Shown: positions 12,501 through 23,170 of the stretch, piece after piece
Layout of the letters: the number at the start of each line of letters is the position of its first letter
Numbering within the stretch: position 1 is the stretch's first letter
Source: Campanula takesimana
Taxonomy: Eukaryota; Streptophyta; Magnoliopsida; Asterales; Campanulaceae
Length of the DNA stretch: 64,000 nt
Assembly: GCA_026119855.1 (NCBI GenBank)
Contig: JAOWBW010000424.1
Span: 558,001-622,000 of the forward strand
Reading direction: 5' to 3'
The notes under the pieces: model-generated
What the model was told of the DNA's origin: nothing
The model's database searches: none
What the model saw: the letters and a program-made list of their open reading frames with translations, nothing else
Program-made: the position numbers and the translations under genes

Positions 12501-15500
12501 AGATTTTAATATTGTTTACTCTAAAAACAAATTTTATAAACTGATTTGCTTAAACAGTTTTAGGAGTGGGTGTTTTTTGAGTGATAAGAGAAAGTGGAAG
12601 GAGTTAGAAAGTTAAGCATTATGGGTAGTTATTTATAGTTGGTCATTCTGAGGGTAATTTTTGAAATCCCAAAAAAAAAGGTTTCATATCCAGCCCTCCG
12701 CTTTAACCATAATAGATAATGATGACATATGATGACTAAGAAGTTTTTGTATATATTATATTTTTATTTTAAACACTTTTTGAGAAAGTATGAGTAAAAT
12801 GGAGATATATAATAATTTGATAATCAGAGAGGAAAATATGAAGAATCTGAGAGTTGTATAGATGCAGCAATCAGTTTTAAAATTTGTTTAACTGGATCTT
12901 AATTTTTATATACGAACCAGAATTGGGTATCATTTTGTGCCTCCAGCTGCAATACTTGCATGAATATGACTTGTATTAGTGCTTGAGTAGGCTGGTTAAG
13001 GTCAAAGTTTGGTCAAGTTTCATGACCTCCGTTGTGTGATTATATCAATGATTGGTAAAGGAGACCAATGATTCCATCTTTTTGGCTAACAATTGCCAAT
13101 TATGCTTAGATTGCTATGGGATAGTATATGATATTTTTTTCTGGTAATCTGATAGTCATGGTTATTAAAGGCGAAAGGCAGATGAGTGGTTCCTAAAAAA
13201 GGCGAAAGGCCGAAAGGCGAGCAAGGCAATAAAATAAAACAATAAAAACAGTAAAAAAAACATATGTGCAACATATAGTATTAAACAAAGCTTAAAATAT
13301 GTTTTGCACTAAATAAATGTCACAATTCCATATGTAATGATACTCCCTTATTCTCATTAAGGTAGTCTCACTTTTTTTTGATATCTTAGGTTGAAGGTTG
13401 TCCAATAATGTTATTTTAATCTTGTTATCCGAAATGAAATTCTAAAACTTATTATGGATACTACATTCAAATTCATATCAATAATGACAATTAATTTAGC
13501 ATAAAATCATTGGTCAAAGACTCAAAGTTCAATTAAAGTTTTCTAAAAAAATGGGACTATCTTTATGGGACGGAGGAGTAGCAACGCAACAAAATTCAAA
13601 CCCAAAAGGGAGAATTGTAAGACAATAGTCATATTATAAACAAATATTAGTTTTAAAAAGTGTGAATTATTTCCAAAGCATCTTAGAAATGAGAATGATA
13701 TATGAACATAAGTTGTACAATATATAACCTCAAACCTACATACCTAAAGATGAACATAAAATATAATTGGAACTTCAAACAGCTAATTGAGACACAAGTA
13801 AAGAGGAAAAGAAAACCAGAGTAAGTGAGTAACGAGAAATATAAACTGCATATCTCAATTTAATAATAATTAAGAAATTTGTGTTGCTGTCGCACTTCTT
13901 TTCCATCATTTGTCTTGTTGCACTTCTTTTCTTTCGGTCGCTTGAGAGATATTAGGGCTATTTTTCTTTCTTGTGCACGCCAAAAGCTATGTTTGCCCCG
14001 CCTTTTCCCAAACGATGCAGCTTAAGTTAACAATTAAAACCAAAATTAGTTTAGTAGTACACATACACCTATTACGCCTTTCCAAAAGCGGACGCATCAC
14101 ACCTCGACTTCGAGCCATAACCAAGAAACGCGTTGCCTGTCGTCACACAACCAAAGGCTGGCCGACGTCAAAAAGGCGGCGCTCGCCTTTCACAACTATG
14201 CCTGATCCAGCAAGACAGCTCTTCATGCTGCAGTATATTTTGTGGCTCATGTCATAAATCTCATGTTTTGCATAATGTATAGCACAGATTTTATTTTATT
14301 TTCCTGCTTTGCTGATTTCAACCCTATCTTGATTCTTAGTTTTTAAGATGTTTTATATGTGTTCATTGAACAGTTGATGTGGATAGGAATCTTTTTTTGT
14401 TTTAGATTACTAGATGTTGAAGAGAGGTTTTTAGATAGTCCTTTTCGCTCTGATACTGGATCATAAATGGAGATATACTGTTTTAACTTTTCATCTTGAT
14501 ATTACTTTTTTGTAGGTTGGATCAATTGAAGGAAGGGTTGGTGTCCATCACCTTGATGACCAGCAACAAGGCAAAAACTTCACTTTTAAATGCCATAGAG
14601 AGGGAAATGACATATACTCTGTTAACTCGCTGAATTTTCACCCTGTAAGATCTTTATTTCTTAAAGTTGCTCCATCCATTACGAAAAATGAGTTGCACTT
14701 TCTGTTGTTTGTCCCTAAAAAGAGCCACATTTCTAAAAGCAGAGTGTAAAAATTACTAGTTTGTCTACTATATCTTTACAAGTTACAATTAGTAAAAAAG
14801 GGTTAAAAGTAGATAGACATATTCATTCTAGTTACAGAGCAAGAGAGTATGTTGAGCTTGGGTTCAGCACAACCTCCATGCACAGCTGGGTAATCAATTA
14901 ATTGAAAATGGACAATGAATGGGCTGTATCAGTTTTGCCTTTATCCATTTAGAAGTTAGCCCAGTCCCATCCTCCATCCCTCTCCCTCTCTCTCTCTCTC
15001 TGTTCCCCATTTCGGTTCTCCTTCCCACGACCGATCACTTAGTTCACTACTGATCCTCAGATCTGAAAATCAAGAAGGGGAAAATGAAAAAAGATTGCTA
15101 GTCGAGTTCTGGTGAACAAGAATATTCTTGTCTCCGATTGGTATTTGGAGGTTTTCTTTAAGCATTACATTATAGATATCCGATGCTCTTCAAGGGCTGA
15201 ACCTCAAAAGTCAAAACTATTGCAAACAAGAGCCTCGTTCATTGCCTTCACGTTAAACGACATGAACAGTGATAAGGTTTCACGAGAAATGTAGGTAAAT
15301 TGCTACTTGCGTTTTCAATCTGGTGTACTTTGACGGTCAACTAGGATGTAAAAGCATATGCCAATTTAGGAACATAAAATTTTGGCGGAAACTAGTTCCT
15401 CCATAAGTTATAAAAAATCCTGTTTTTGTAGGGTTTAAGTTTTAAAGTTTAGGGTTTAAGGGTAATACTAATATTAAAAAGTGGACTTTTTATAACTTAC

Positions 15501-15759
15501 AGAGAAACTAGTTTCCCCCGAAACATACTCATTTAGGAAATGAGAGAAAGACTCAAAAGAGTTTGACCCATTCATCTTCGCTGTTCTTTTTATGGTTCAT
15601 ATATCTGTTTAATGGTTATCATTCTCTCTCTTTGGGCCACATTTTTTCCCTTCTCCTCTCATTTTTCACCTTTTCATTCAACCAGTTACAAAACAAAAAA
15701 CCCCCACAAAGCACACTTGATTCAGAGCACGACCTTTTGTTTTGTGAAATGTGTTTCTG

Positions 15760-15792
<33 letters not shown>

Positions 15793-17442
15793 GGATGCAT
15801 TTTTTTTTAATTTTTTTTTTGGCATGTCAAACAAACAGCAGTTTTCCTTGAATATTATTTTTCTTTATTACGCTGTTTCAACCATGGGTATGTTTTAACT
15901 TCCACTATTGAAAAGCCAAAGATTGAAAACCATCTGGAATTCCAGGGGCCCTGTTAGTACTTTCAGTGTTCATGTAAAACATACTGGGGGTAATTGTATC
16001 TGTTAATGAAGTTGAACTTGACAGCGCGCTTGGGATACACGTAACAGTTTCTAATCGCGTACTCATTTTTTTTTGTCCAAGTAAACACCTAAAGCTTGCT
16101 TTCTCATCTTACTGAAAAAGCGGGTTTTCTAGCTTCTTGAAAGCATTCTCATGAAGACCTAGGATTTTATCCGTGTGAATTTCTGGGATTCATACACCTC
16201 CCATATCCACTATTTGTTTCAGGTGCACCACACTTTTGCAACCGCAGGATCTGATGGTGCATTTAACTTTTGGGACAAAGATAGCAAACAAAGACTTAAG
16301 GTATCCCTGGTCTCCCTTCTTTGATCTTCAGCTCGTTGTTTCTTTTGGAATTGAATTTCTTACATTTTCAAGTTTCATTATCTATGTGTGAACCCTGCTT
16401 GAAATCTAGCATGCCAATTATGAAGACAATTTATTGTGGTAAAATAATAATTTTTGAGAAGTCCTAAATCCATATTTGTATTCATTTATTTTATTTAATT
16501 CAAACTCTAGCAGATTTAGTGAGGTTTATTAATTGATTAATAACACAAGGATGACAAGGAAAAAGAAATTTGTGGTCGTCGGGGATCTGCCAACTCATTG
16601 CTGTAGAATTTTACTTGGATGTTACATTACATCACTCTTGGAGTGATCTAGGAACTGCATTGCAATTGCGTTATTATGAATCTTCATATTTTAATTGTCG
16701 GTGATTAATTTATCCAGGCAATGTTGAGGTGCAATCAGCCTATTCCTTGCAGTGCGTTCAACAATGATGGCTCGATATATGCTTATGCGGTATGTAATCG
16801 TTAATCTGAAAGTTACCATTGGACAATACCTTTCTCTCTCACACACACATACGTGAGAAACACCCGTTAACATTACTAAGAGTGTTTGTGCATCCTTAAT
16901 ATTTACTCCCTCTGTCCCAACCAAAATCACACTAATTTCCCTTTTCGGTGTCCCATTAAAAATTACACAACCCGTAAATGGTAAGTTTATAATACTTATT
17001 TTATTCTTGGAACCCACTTCTCGTACTCACGGTACTTCACTCACAATTTCTACACCACTCCTTAATTCCCATGCCCAACTCAAAGTGTGTAATTTTAGTT
17101 GGGACGGAGGAAGTATGTGTATGCCTGAGAATAGAAGCATACAAACTTATCTTTCTAAGATTAATCTGAAGGTTTGTCTATAATTATATGATGATTTTAT
17201 ACAGGTATGCTATGATTGGCATAAAGGTGCAGAAAATCATAATCCAACACAAGCAAAGACCAATATTTTTCTACACATGCCACAGGTGAAACCAATTATT
17301 AACTCTCATCCCAATACTCTCTCTAAACATTTACCAGACATTAGAGTTGGTTGTTGCTTACTGTGTTCCATTGTATGGTGTTCTTGTGAAACAGGAGTCT
17401 GACGTTAAAAGCAAACCGCGTCTCAGTACTGGCAGAAAGTGA
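7464..17442 (+). CDS. RAE1: RAE1/Gle2 mRNA export factor, WD40 repeat protein, 11 exons
   Basis: Exons: 7464-7520, 7670-7756, 8450-8527, 8626-8816, 10397-10538, 11823-11903, 14516-14644, 16223-16300, 16718-16789, 17205-17285, 17395-17442. All introns are GT-AG and phases agree, giving 347 aa, the usual length of plant RAE1. The product is a seven-bladed beta-propeller nucleoporin that binds the NUP98 GLEBS motif and helps export mRNA at the nuclear pore. WD-type repeat ends are visible: ATSWDNQ, GGCDKQAKMW, TGSWDKTLRYWD, GTADKNLIVFN, AGSDGAFNFWD. The C-terminus, KPRLSTGRK, is family-typical. The start is the first ATG after the CT-rich leader and is followed by the short Thr/Phe/Gly/Asn N-terminus expected for RAE1. 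Introns 4-9 are long because of transposon insertions, but no exon is disrupted. Confidence 0.96.
8283..8400. mobile_element. hAT-type end fragment in RAE1 intron 2
   Basis: Starts CAGTGGCGGAGCCAGGAAT, a terminal sequence common on plant hAT-like elements and resembling the ends of the element at 40201. No matching right terminus is found before exon 3, so this is probably a truncated copy. Confidence 0.4.
9307..9480. mobile_element. degenerate Stowaway-like MITE half
   Basis: TACTCCCTCAGTTTTATTTA resembles a Stowaway left end. No clear matching right end is found before the microsatellite at 9517. Lies in RAE1 intron 4. Confidence 0.35.
9517..9597. repeat. (TTTA)n / (TA)n microsatellite
   Basis: Tetranucleotide ATTT units interrupted by a TA run. 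The isoleucine/tyrosine-rich open frames here are artefacts of it. Confidence 0.9.
9720..9822 (+). mobile_element. 3' end of a TTG-tailed SINE
   Basis: The sequence AGCCGACCTCAAACATTGTT, then GGGACTAAGCC and repeated TTG units (9793-9814), is the signature 3' end of plant tRNA-derived SINEs with (TTG)n tails. The 5' half with A/B boxes is not recognisable, so the copy is truncated or decayed. Lies in RAE1 intron 4. Confidence 0.55.
10783..10970 (-). mobile_element. Au-family SINE with 17-bp TSD
   Basis: On the minus strand it starts GAAGGGGAGCCTTGGTACAC, contains a B-box-like GGTCACGGGTTCAAGTC, continues through the conserved GGACCCTCGC and GATGCCTTGTGCACAGGGCT blocks, and ends in a T tract. 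This is the layout of the Au SINE found across flowering plants. The 17-bp duplication TTATGTATTGTTGATAT lies at 10766-10782 and 10971-10987 and is exact, so the insertion is complete and fairly young. It lies in RAE1 intron 5, opposite to the gene. Confidence 0.92.
13157..14200. mobile_element. hAT-like element in RAE1 intron 6
   Basis: Left end CATGGTTATTAAAGGCGAAA; the reverse complement of the right end starts CATAGTTGTGAAAGGCGAG. Both ends continue into repeats of GGCGAAAGGC type. Length about 1.04 kb, no transposase. No exact 8-bp duplication is found (only CTGAT is shared nearby), so the borders are not proven. A Stowaway-like MITE (13341-13580) sits inside it. Confidence 0.6.
13341..13580. 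mobile_element. Stowaway-like MITE nested in hAT-like element
   Basis: Begins TACTCCCTTATTCTCATTAA and ends CTTTATGGGACGGAGGAGTA; imperfect inverted ends, terminal TA. Confidence 0.65.
15380..15525. mobile_element. small palindromic MITE, family shared with 52083
   Basis: Left GGCGGAAACTAGTTCCTCCA and right end TTATAACTTACAGAGAAACT then AGTTTCCCCC form an inverted repeat of about 40 bp around a core of repeated GGGTTTAAG words. A longer-preserved relative lies at 52083-52240. Sits in RAE1 intron 7. Confidence 0.6.
16904..17115. mobile_element. Stowaway-like MITE in RAE1 intron 9
   Basis: Begins TACTCCCTCTGTCCCAACCA; ends AGTTGGGACGGAGGAAGTA. Inverted ends, flanking TA. Confidence 0.75.
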
Positions 17443-17693
17443 TTTTGTTTTTATCTTTTGCTTCATTTGGCTAGAATTGTCAGGGTCTTGGTACAGATAG
17501 GCAATGATGGAGGTGTTCATCTTTTGGTGCATTTGTTCTTCTTAAGCCTTAAAACAATAGTAGTAGATATTTCTCTCATTCTACAATCTACTTTTGGAAT
17601 TTACGGAGCGAGCGCAATCTAACGCCTTGGTTTTTGTTTGTCACACTTTTTCAATACGTTGCGTTTTGCTTTACTGTAGAATGGGTTATCAAG

Positions 17694-17974
17694 TACTCCC
17701 TCTGTTCCTAAATGAGTGTCCATTTTCAAGAAATCTTTGTCCCTAAATGAGTATCTTTTTTGAACATAACTTTCTCTCTAAACTCTAAATGTTTTATTTT
17801 ATTTTTTCGATTTTTTTTCCACCGGTTTCTTTATACGTGCAAAACTGAAGGTTTGAAAAGGAGATTACAAGATTATATATGAATCGTTGTTACCAAATTG
17901 TTCAAAAAGTTGAGATTATCAGTGTCTCTTAAAATGAAATTTGGACACTCATTTAGGGACAGAGGGAGGGAGTA
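17694..17974. mobile_element. Stowaway-like MITE, CTAAATGAGTGTCC subfamily
   Basis: Begins TACTCCCTCTGTTCCTAAAT, ends ATTTAGGGACAGAGGGAGGG then AGTA. Two close relatives lie at 19539-19803 and 49152-49414. Located about 250 bp downstream of the RAE1 stop. Confidence 0.75.
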
Positions 17975-17999
17975 CTTATTTCTCCAAATTCAACAAACA

Positions 18000-18878
18000 A
18001 GGTGGTCTTCCGGTTAAAAATGAGTGGGACAGAGTTAGTATATTATATATACGCCCTCTTCCTCAAAATTCAATTTTTATAAAGTTTACTGTATTATTTT
18101 TCTATTCAATCTAACCCACTCGCATATGCACACTTAATTTTGGGCTCTATTTATAAATCTCACTCAACTTATCACACTCACAACCTCTTTCACACTCACA
18201 ATACTTTTAAATACATATATATCCAATTTCGGGAAGAAAAGCATGAAGCAAGTAGTTTCTCTATTATAATCACCAATACATGCAATTTTTTTATTATTAA
18301 TTTATAATGCTATGAAGGCTACAATAATGCCATAAGGCTACAACTGAGCCTATAAATAAGTTAACACAAATATCCCTAACGAGACGGCTTCCACATGAGA
18401 ATTATACTAAATTGTACCAGTGAAAACGCTGAGATTACTAAGGTTTAGCGTCATAAACAACTTAAAATCCTGCCCTAATTTCGTTATTTATTTCTTCCTT
18501 CATCATTTGCTTAAAATTTTGTTTGAGTTCTTTTGTTGATATATATATTTTTTTAAAATTTTGATTGGGCTTCTTCATTCAACATTTAATTAAAATTTTA
18601 GGCTTTATCCTTGCAATTATTATTCAAGTATTGAGGGTTACAAAATTAGAGCCCATGTGAATAACTGGCATCGCTCTCCATATTTTACATAACCGACAAT
18701 GTTTCTTGTATCGATCCTAATTCATCACAATAGTAGGTTATAGGATAATATTCCTCCCGTACAAAAATAAATTCAAAACTTTGATTTTTTGGTTAACTTA
18801 ATTAAAATTTGATGAAAATTAATTAAATTTCAGTATATTTTATAAAATTTTAAATATTATTACTGATGCTTCATAAAA
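18000..18878. other. AT-rich intergenic
   Basis: No gene recognised. Around 18050-18235 there are weak MITE-like words (CCTCTTCCTCAAAATTCAAT and a partial inverted match near 18220), too decayed to delimit. Confidence 0.4.
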
Positions 18879-19497
18879 TACTCCCCCGTCCCTAGTTAGT
18901 GTGAACCAAAATATTGGGCACAAAAATTAAGAAAAAGTAAGAGAGATAAATAATGGAAGGAGGTGTTTGTGAGTAGGGATGGCCAAACCGAACCGGAATC
19001 GGAAAACCGGACCGGAGAAGCACGAAGCAAACCGGCGAATAAACCGGAACCACCATTCATCCGGGCCGGTTACGGTTCACATAAATGGCGAAACGGACCG
19101 GAACCGGAACCAGACCGAAAATCCCTTGTTTTTCAATAATTTTAAGGGGGGGGGGACCGGAACCGGAACCTAACCGGAACCGGATTGTGGTAACCGGAAC
19201 CGGACCGGTGTAACCACGGGCCGGTTACGGTTCACATAAATGGCGAACCGGAACCGGCGGTTCCGAACCGGAACCGGCGTGGGCCATCCCTATTTGTGAG
19301 TATGAAAAATTAAATAGGAGAGAGAATAAGTGGGAGGAATAGTAAGTTAGATTAGTGTTGTGAGTGTAAAAGTAAAGTAAGAGAGAGAATGCGTGAGAGG
19401 AATAGTAAAAATTCTTTGCTATATTTAGGCAGTTCACACTAACCTGTGACGGACGAAAAAAGAAATAAGTTCACACTAACCTGAGACGGAGGGAGTA
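18879..19497. mobile_element. Stowaway-like MITE split by a hAT element
   Basis: Begins TACTCCCCCGTCCCTAGTTA and ends CCTGAGACGGAGGGAGTA. The hAT insertion at 18974-19292 interrupts it near the left end. A second, internal copy of the right end (ACACTAACCTGTGACGGAC, near 19437-19455) suggests a terminal duplication. Confidence 0.75.
18974..19292. mobile_element. hAT-type non-autonomous element with 8-bp TSD
   Basis: Inverted termini TAGGGATGGCC / GGCCATCCCTA are flanked by the exact 8-bp repeat TTTGTGAG at 18966-18973 and 19293-19300. Terminus and TSD length are those of hAT elements. The interior is built of ACCGGAACCGGA-type repeats and holds two copies of a block reading GGCCGGTTACGGTTCACATA. 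The Asn/Arg-rich frame at 18979-19173 only reflects this repeat. Confidence 0.88.
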
Positions 19498-19538
19498 CAT
19501 ACTATGAATATCAATTTCTAAAACTTCATGAAAATAAT

Positions 19539-19803
19539 TACTCCCTCTGTCCCTAAATGAGTGTCCATTTTCAAGAAATATTTGTTTCAAAATGAGTGTC
19601 TTTTTTTAGCATAACTTTGTACCTAAATGTTTTTTTTTTCGAAATTTTTTTCACCGGTCTCTTTATATGTGCAAAACTAAACGTTTGGAAAGGAGATTAC
19701 AATATTATATATGAATCTTTGCCACCAAAGTGTACAAAAAGTTGACATTTTCAGATGTCCCTTAAAATGAAATTTGAACGCTCATTTAGGGACAGATGTA
19801 GTA
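19539..19803. mobile_element. Stowaway-like MITE, CTAAATGAGTGTCC subfamily
   Basis: Begins TACTCCCTCTGTCCCTAAAT; ends ATTTAGGGACAGATGTAGTA. Same subfamily and inner sequence as 17694-17974. Confidence 0.75.
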
Positions 19804-19879
19804 GATTTTAGTAACTTTTTGGTTTGGTTATAAACTGACAAAAAAATGGATTTATTATTAGATGGATTGAGTAATAAAA

Positions 19880-20615
19880 CTGTAAATAAGTGCAACTTTG
19901 CGCGCTGTGATATTTTTGCAAATAAGTGGAACTTAGTGTGGTGCCAGTGGCAGTGTTTATGAGGGCCAGTTATAGTGTTTAAGAATGACAGTTGTAGTTA
20001 AGATTGTCGGTTCATATATTATTAAGTGGCACTTGGGGTGTTATAAGATTGTTAGCGATAGTATTTAAGAGTGTTAGTTGTAGTGTACACGAGTATCAGT
20101 TGTAGTGTATACGAGTGCCCGTGCATGTGTTTAAAGAGTGTCAGCTTTAGTGTTTAAGAGTGAAAGTTTTTGTGTTTAAAACTGCCAGTTGTAGTGTTCA
20201 AAAGTGTCACTTCATGTGTTATTGAGTGATGTGTTTATAGAATGCCAGTTCCAGTATCTACAAGTGCCGGTTCTAGTGTTTGAGAGTGCAAGTTCAGGTA
20301 TTATTGAATGTCAGTACATATGTAGAGAGTGCGTTCATGTGTATATGAGTGCCAGTTCATATGTCAAAGAGTGTCAGTCCATGTGTTAATGAGTGTCAAT
20401 CCATGTGTTAAGGGGTGTCAGTTATAGTGGTGTTGTATTTATAAGTTCCAATTATTTACAAAATACCACCACGCGATTGAAAAATGCAAATTATTTATAA
20501 AAATGTCACCGCGCATTTGAAAAAAGTGCTAGTTCTTTAAAAAAATGTGCATTTTTAAAACAAGTTCCAATATTTACAAAGTACCACCGCCCATTTTAAT
20601 AACATGTTTTTACTA
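19880..20615. repeat. foldback element with degenerate tandem array
   Basis: A core of about 500 bp (19935-20430) is a degenerate tandem array of roughly 20-25-bp units built on AGTGCCAGTTCATGTGTTTA. It is bracketed by partly inverted ends: GATATTTTTGCAAATAAGTG on the left and, inverted, several GGTGGTATTTTGTAAATAAT-like copies on the right. A related unit lies at 32630-33150. No coding content. Confidence 0.55.
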
Positions 20616-20668
20616 ATTGTTAGGAATAACTGATTTTTCTTAAAATTTTCACCTTAAAGTTATTATCT

Positions 20669-20944
20669 ATTCTCTCCGTCTCAGAGTATATGTCCACCCT
20701 CTCATTTGCATGGAGATTAAAAAATTGTGGACGTGATGTAAGTGTTTTGAGCATAAAAGTAAAGTAGAAAAGAGAATGAGTGAGAGGAATAGTAAGTTGA
20801 TTGGTGTTTTGAGTATAAAAGTAAAGTAGAAAAGAGAATGAGTGAGAAGAATAGTAAAGATTCTTTGCCATTTTAGGAAGTTGACATATACTCTGGGACA
20901 GACTAAAAAGAAAGGTGAAATATACTCTGGGATGGAGGGACTAT
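20669..20944. mobile_element. Stowaway-like MITE
   Basis: Begins ATTCTCTCCGTCTCAGAGTA; ends TATACTCTGGGATGGAGGGA. The right terminus is duplicated internally (near 20890). Confidence 0.6.
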
Positions 20945-20955
20945 AAAATATCTAC

Positions 20956-21233
20956 TACTCCTTTCGTCCTAGAGTATATGTTCATATTTCCTTTTTAGTA
21001 TGTCTCAGAATATATATCCATTTCTAAAAATGACAAAGAATTTTTACTATTTTTCTCACTGATTTTCTCTCCTACTTTACTTTTATACTTACAACACCAA
21101 TCAACTTACAATGCCCTCCCATTCATTCTCTCATACTTCACTTTTATACTCACAATACTTATATCACTTTCACTATATCCTAATGTTCATGCAAATAGGA
21201 GGGTGAATTTATACTTTGAGGCAGATAAAGTAA
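20956..21233. mobile_element. Stowaway-like MITE, decayed right end
   Basis: Begins TACTCCTTTCGTCCTAGAGT, related to the preceding element in opposite order; the right end is worn (TTTATACTTTGAGGCAGATA). Confidence 0.5.
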
Positions 21234-21488
21234 TACTCCCTACGTCCCAGAAAAATAGTCCACATTTTTTCGTTGTTACTACGAGGGAACTTTAAGCAGT
21301 TATAAATGCTACTTATAATTATGTTAATGTGAATTTAAAAATTGATATTAATAGTATTTATAATGGTGTATCAAGAACAATTTCAAAAATTTCATTAGAA
21401 TACTTAAAAGTAGCCCTAATTATTACTCAAAGTTCTTTCGTAAAACCCATAAAAATAGGGGGACTATCATTCTATGACAGAGGGAGTA
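21234..21488. mobile_element. Stowaway-like MITE
   Basis: Begins TACTCCCTACGTCCCAGAAA; ends ATTCTATGACAGAGGGAGTA. The interior resembles the TTACTACGAAGGAACTTTGA subfamily found at 38651, 43163 and 47641. Confidence 0.65.
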
Positions 21489-21608
21489 TTTTTAAGGAAC
21501 ACAAATGCCTTTTAGTCTCCCGTAAAATTTGGTTCCTTACGCATCATTGCTCAATCTTTGCCTAATTTATCAGTGACCATTAAAAGACAAGAGAAAACTA
21601 CCGTCTAG

Positions 21609-23154
21609 TGTTGGTTTTGGTGCCCTAGGCATGTTTGTTAAACGTTGTATAAGTTATCATTTTATTCATAATAATAAAGAGATAATAAGATTATTATTAT
21701 GGCTCGTGTTTGCTTATAATAATCTCCGTCCCTAGAGCTTGTTAAGCACTAGTATAAAGGCTAAATGATCATGGGATGATCATGTTAGATTATGGGTACT
21801 TGTTTGGAACAAGGTACTGGACATGACCCGCGGTATGAGATTTATGTCATGGTCGATGTCATATATAAATCTCATATTAGTTATGTCATTTGAATCCTTA
21901 GACATGAAGTTATTATAGTCTTCCACTTGATGAAGATTATGTTTGACATATTCAAACGCTGCCTTAACACGGTAGTTATAAAGTGTATGATTGGCATGAT
22001 TGGATTCACGTAGGGAAGAATAATAAGCTAAATGGATTTGTCCCTCTTCGGAGAGATGTCAAGCTTGGGCCCCTCGAAGGAATGATGTTGGTGAAATGTT
22101 TGGCCAAACTCAAATGGATTGATTGGATCAATATCATTTGGATTATCAACATATTCGGAATCGAGAAAGTATTAAACAATACAAGTTGACTTGTTGACCA
22201 TGACTTGTGTTCAATGACATCGTGGACAAAGGGATTGTGACATGTTCTAAAAGGAATGCGAACTTGTATCTAGTTACACTATTTGGGTAGGTATGACGGT
22301 TTGCTAGAACCTAATCATATCTTATTGGTTCATGTTTGGCCTCATTGCCAACTTAGTGTAATCCTAGAGGGTCACACACAAATAGAACGAATCGTAAAGG
22401 ACTAAATGGGAATTATGGAAAAATATCAGTGTTTGGCTCTTGCACGGTCGTGCGCCTTAAAATGGCACGGTCGTGCCATAAATCCAAACCAAGGCAAACC
22501 TGTCGACATGATTGGCACGACCGTGCCAAATTACCAAGCACGACCGTGCCGAAAATGGGCGACTGGGGAATTCGCGCGGACTAGATGGCACGACCATGCC
22601 AGATTGTAGGGCACGATCGTGCCAGTCAAGTCGGCCAGAATTCCTTGTTGCCTAATTTGGTGACGGGATTTAGGTTTCCTAAGTCCTTAAGGGTTAAGGA
22701 TTAGGACTTATTTAAGGATCCTTTCAGCAGTCATTAAGCACATGATTATGAGTGCCTCCAAAGGGTTTTGGGAGATTATTTTCTTGTTCTAAGATCCCAC
22801 AAATGAAGAACAAGAATATTCATAATTCCGTATAGTTCTTATAATTGTGAAAGCGTGTTTCATAATTTGGTCTAGCAACCAAGATCAAGTGTTCTTGATA
22901 TTCGTTCGTGGTGTGGATACCGCTAGAGGGTGAAACTTATCATCTTCATAGTTCGTGATTCTTGCTTTGTTCATGATCAAGATTTCAAGCCTCCATCGAA
23001 TTCAAGGTTGCAAAATCAAAGGCATCAAGGGTTAGTATTCTAGTATTCATTATGTTGTATTTGACTTAATCATATGAATGGATCTATGGGCTTTGGGTTT
23101 TTTATAAATTTTAAATGCTTAATTCCGCTGCGCATGTTACAACGAAACCCAACA
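21609..23154 (+). repeat. 5' LTR of the Copia element
   Basis: 1,546 bp; starts TGTTGGTTTTGGTGCCC, ends CGAAACCCAACA. Holds six GCACGACCGTGC-type palindromes (22442-22623) upstream of a TATA-like TTATTTAAGG near 22708. Differs from the 3' LTR at roughly two to three dozen positions by eye. Confidence 0.93.
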
Positions 23155-23155
23155 G

Positions 23156-23170
23156 TGGTATCAGAGCCCC
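23156..23170 (+). promoter_or_regulatory. Copia primer-binding site
   Basis: TGGTATCAGAGCCCC, one base after the 5' LTR. It is complementary to the 3' end of plant initiator methionine tRNA, the usual primer of Copia elements. Confidence 0.85.

Noticed and set aside
18979..19173. Asn/Arg/Thr-rich 64-codon frame
   Set aside because: Lies wholly inside a hAT element and reflects ACCGGAACCGGA repeats.
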